This document shows positions 63,413 through 64,000 of a stretch of DNA of 64,000 nucleotides, in pieces; within the stretch, counting starts at the first letter, position 1, and each line of letters starts with the position of its first letter. The stretch lies in NCBI GenBank assembly GCA_028287745.1, contig JAQBPB010000040.1, positions 1 to 64,000 of the forward strand, written 5' to 3'. The translations under genes were made by a program, and so were the position numbers. The notes beneath the pieces were generated by a model, which saw nothing but the letters and a program-made list of their open reading frames with translations, did not search any database and had not been told where the DNA came from. Source of the stretch: Chloroflexota bacterium. Its GTDB lineage: Bacteria > Chloroflexota > Chloroflexia > Chloroheliales > Chloroheliaceae.

Positions 63413-63535
63413 TTACCAGGGAACAATCGGTCCTTCCAAAAGTGAGGTGCTGTGAACTACTAACAAATTGCCTTCTTCAGTACGAGCTTCCACGCCTTCT
63501 TCAGTGCTGACGAACCCGATAATGTTTGCGTTCAT
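63413..63535 (-). CDS. 40-residue peptide gene
   Basis: A short minus-strand gene starting MNANIIGFVSTEEGVEARTE and ending PIVPW. AGGGAG lies 6 bases upstream of the ATG. TEEG occurs twice (residues 11-14 and 20-23 region) and the matching DNA GCCTTCTTCAGT is repeated at about 63470 and 63494. No signal peptide or membrane span. Its place directly before the 119-residue gene suggests one transcript. Function unknown; signalling or modified peptide are possibilities only. Confidence 0.6.
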   Translation of the reverse strand: MNANIIGFVSTEEGVEARTEEGNLLVVHSTSLLEGPIVPW

Positions 63536-63718
63536 TTTAAACTCCCTGTATTTTTCATCTTCCTACAAAGCTCTGAGCAGCCGGTAGGTTAATCACTTTT
63601 TGTCCATTTATATCCACTTAGCTGTCACCCACCTGAGTGAAAATCCGGTGTACAAAAGGAGTATAGCAAGTGATTCTCACACAAAAATCACCACAAAAAA
63701 GTTAGGGAGAAGTAAATT

Positions 63719-64000
63719 TTAAGCTAATTTTAGGAGTAAGGAACGCGTTTCCATGGATGGTTGAAGGTCGAGTTCTTCCAGTGCTTTCAGGCATTGGGTA
63801 TACTGGCGCATGGCTTCGGGTTTGTTATTCAGGGCGAGCAGGCAGGTTATTTCCGCCCGGTAAGCTTCTTCGTTGTAGGGGTCTCGAAACAGAATCTGTT
63901 TCCAAAGGGGGATTGCTTGCGAGTAGTCGGCGGCGGCCTGGTAATATTCGGCCAGCCTCTTTAAACCTTTCAGGTATAGTTCCAAAAGGTAGCGTTGTCG
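63719..64000 (-). CDS. Partial transcriptional regulator with bacterial transcriptional activator (BTAD) domain
   Basis: The 3' end of a gene that begins beyond the right edge; the reading frame stays open to base 64000. The visible 93 residues form the TPR-like C-terminal part of a BTAD domain: RQRYLLELYLKGLKRLAEYYQAAADYSQ, AIPLWKQILFRDPYNEEAYRAEI and LALNNKPEAMRQYTQCLKALEELDLQPSMETRSL. BTAD domains belong to SARP-type and large ATPase-coupled regulators that control specialised metabolism. It is upstream of the small-peptide genes on the same strand, about 180 bases away. Confidence 0.85.
   Translation of the reverse strand, partial: RQRYLLELYLKGLKRLAEYYQAAADYSQAIPLWKQILFRDPYNEEAYRAEITCLLALNNKPEAMRQYTQCLKALEELDLQPSMETRSLLLKLA

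Noticed and set aside
1-64000. CRISPR arrays, tRNA, rRNA, prophage or transposase genes
   Set aside because: No regularly spaced repeats, T-arm-like motifs, rRNA segments or transposase/integrase signatures were recognised by eye.

Overview
The window (64 kb, roughly 55% GC by eye, with AT-rich intergenic gaps) looks like a chromosomal segment of a member of the Chloroflexota or a close relative. This is inferred from gene content: Tat lipoprotein ABC transporters, a sortase with a cell-wall-type substrate, many Thr/Pro-rich linkers, a CIRCE/HrcA heat-shock operon, a BTAD-type regulator and DUF711/Gfo-Idh catabolic genes. No rRNA, tRNA, prophage, insertion sequence or CRISPR array was recognised.

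Layout. 0.2-0.4 kb: degenerate copies of a dispersed palindromic element. 0.7-2.8 kb: a basic hypothetical protein, inorganic pyrophosphatase and HisF. 3.1-6.4 kb: promoter, CIRCE operator and hrcA-grpE-dnaJ, without dnaK. 6.6-9.1 kb: CDF metal exporter, two small membrane proteins and a rhodanese. 9.4-17.4 kb: exopolysaccharide cluster (glycoside hydrolase/O-antigen-ligase fusion, UDP-glucuronate decarboxylase, second polymerase/ligase, sugar epimerase, flippase-like protein). 17.6-28.4 kb: accessory and housekeeping genes (iron-permease-like, DD-carboxypeptidase, SixA-type phosphatase, monooxygenase-like, GNAT, CapD-type dehydratase, RlmD-type methyltransferase, Gfo/Idh and DUF711 pair). 28.4-28.7 kb: AT-rich intergenic region with two perfect DnaA boxes and four near matches. 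28.7-32 kb: sortase followed by its likely LPASG substrate. 32-40.6 kb: CitE-like lyase, GltX, DnaG, RpoD, GuaB. 40.6-43.3 kb: a second copy of the dispersed element, thiol redox proteins and a stress protein. 43.5-48 kb: operon of a Tat-lipoprotein ABC transporter and two paralogous Fe(II)/2-oxoglutarate dioxygenases. 48.7-52.7 kb: GT-C glycosyltransferase, small protein, PadR regulator, esterase. 53.1-57.8 kb: branched-chain amino acid type ABC operon with a LivM-LivG fusion. 57.9-64 kb: a minus-strand array with a 630-residue protein carrying an eCIS-like N-terminal motif and 11-residue repeats, an ECF sigma factor, NadC, a degenerate receiver, a possible RiPP-leader-like protein, a 40-residue peptide and a BTAD regulator cut by the window end.

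The best candidates for something undescribed are the 630-residue protein, the glycosidase-polymerase fusion, the dual dioxygenase/transporter operon, the DnaA-box cluster and the small-peptide locus near the right end. Functional statements come from recognising motifs by eye; no database search was possible.
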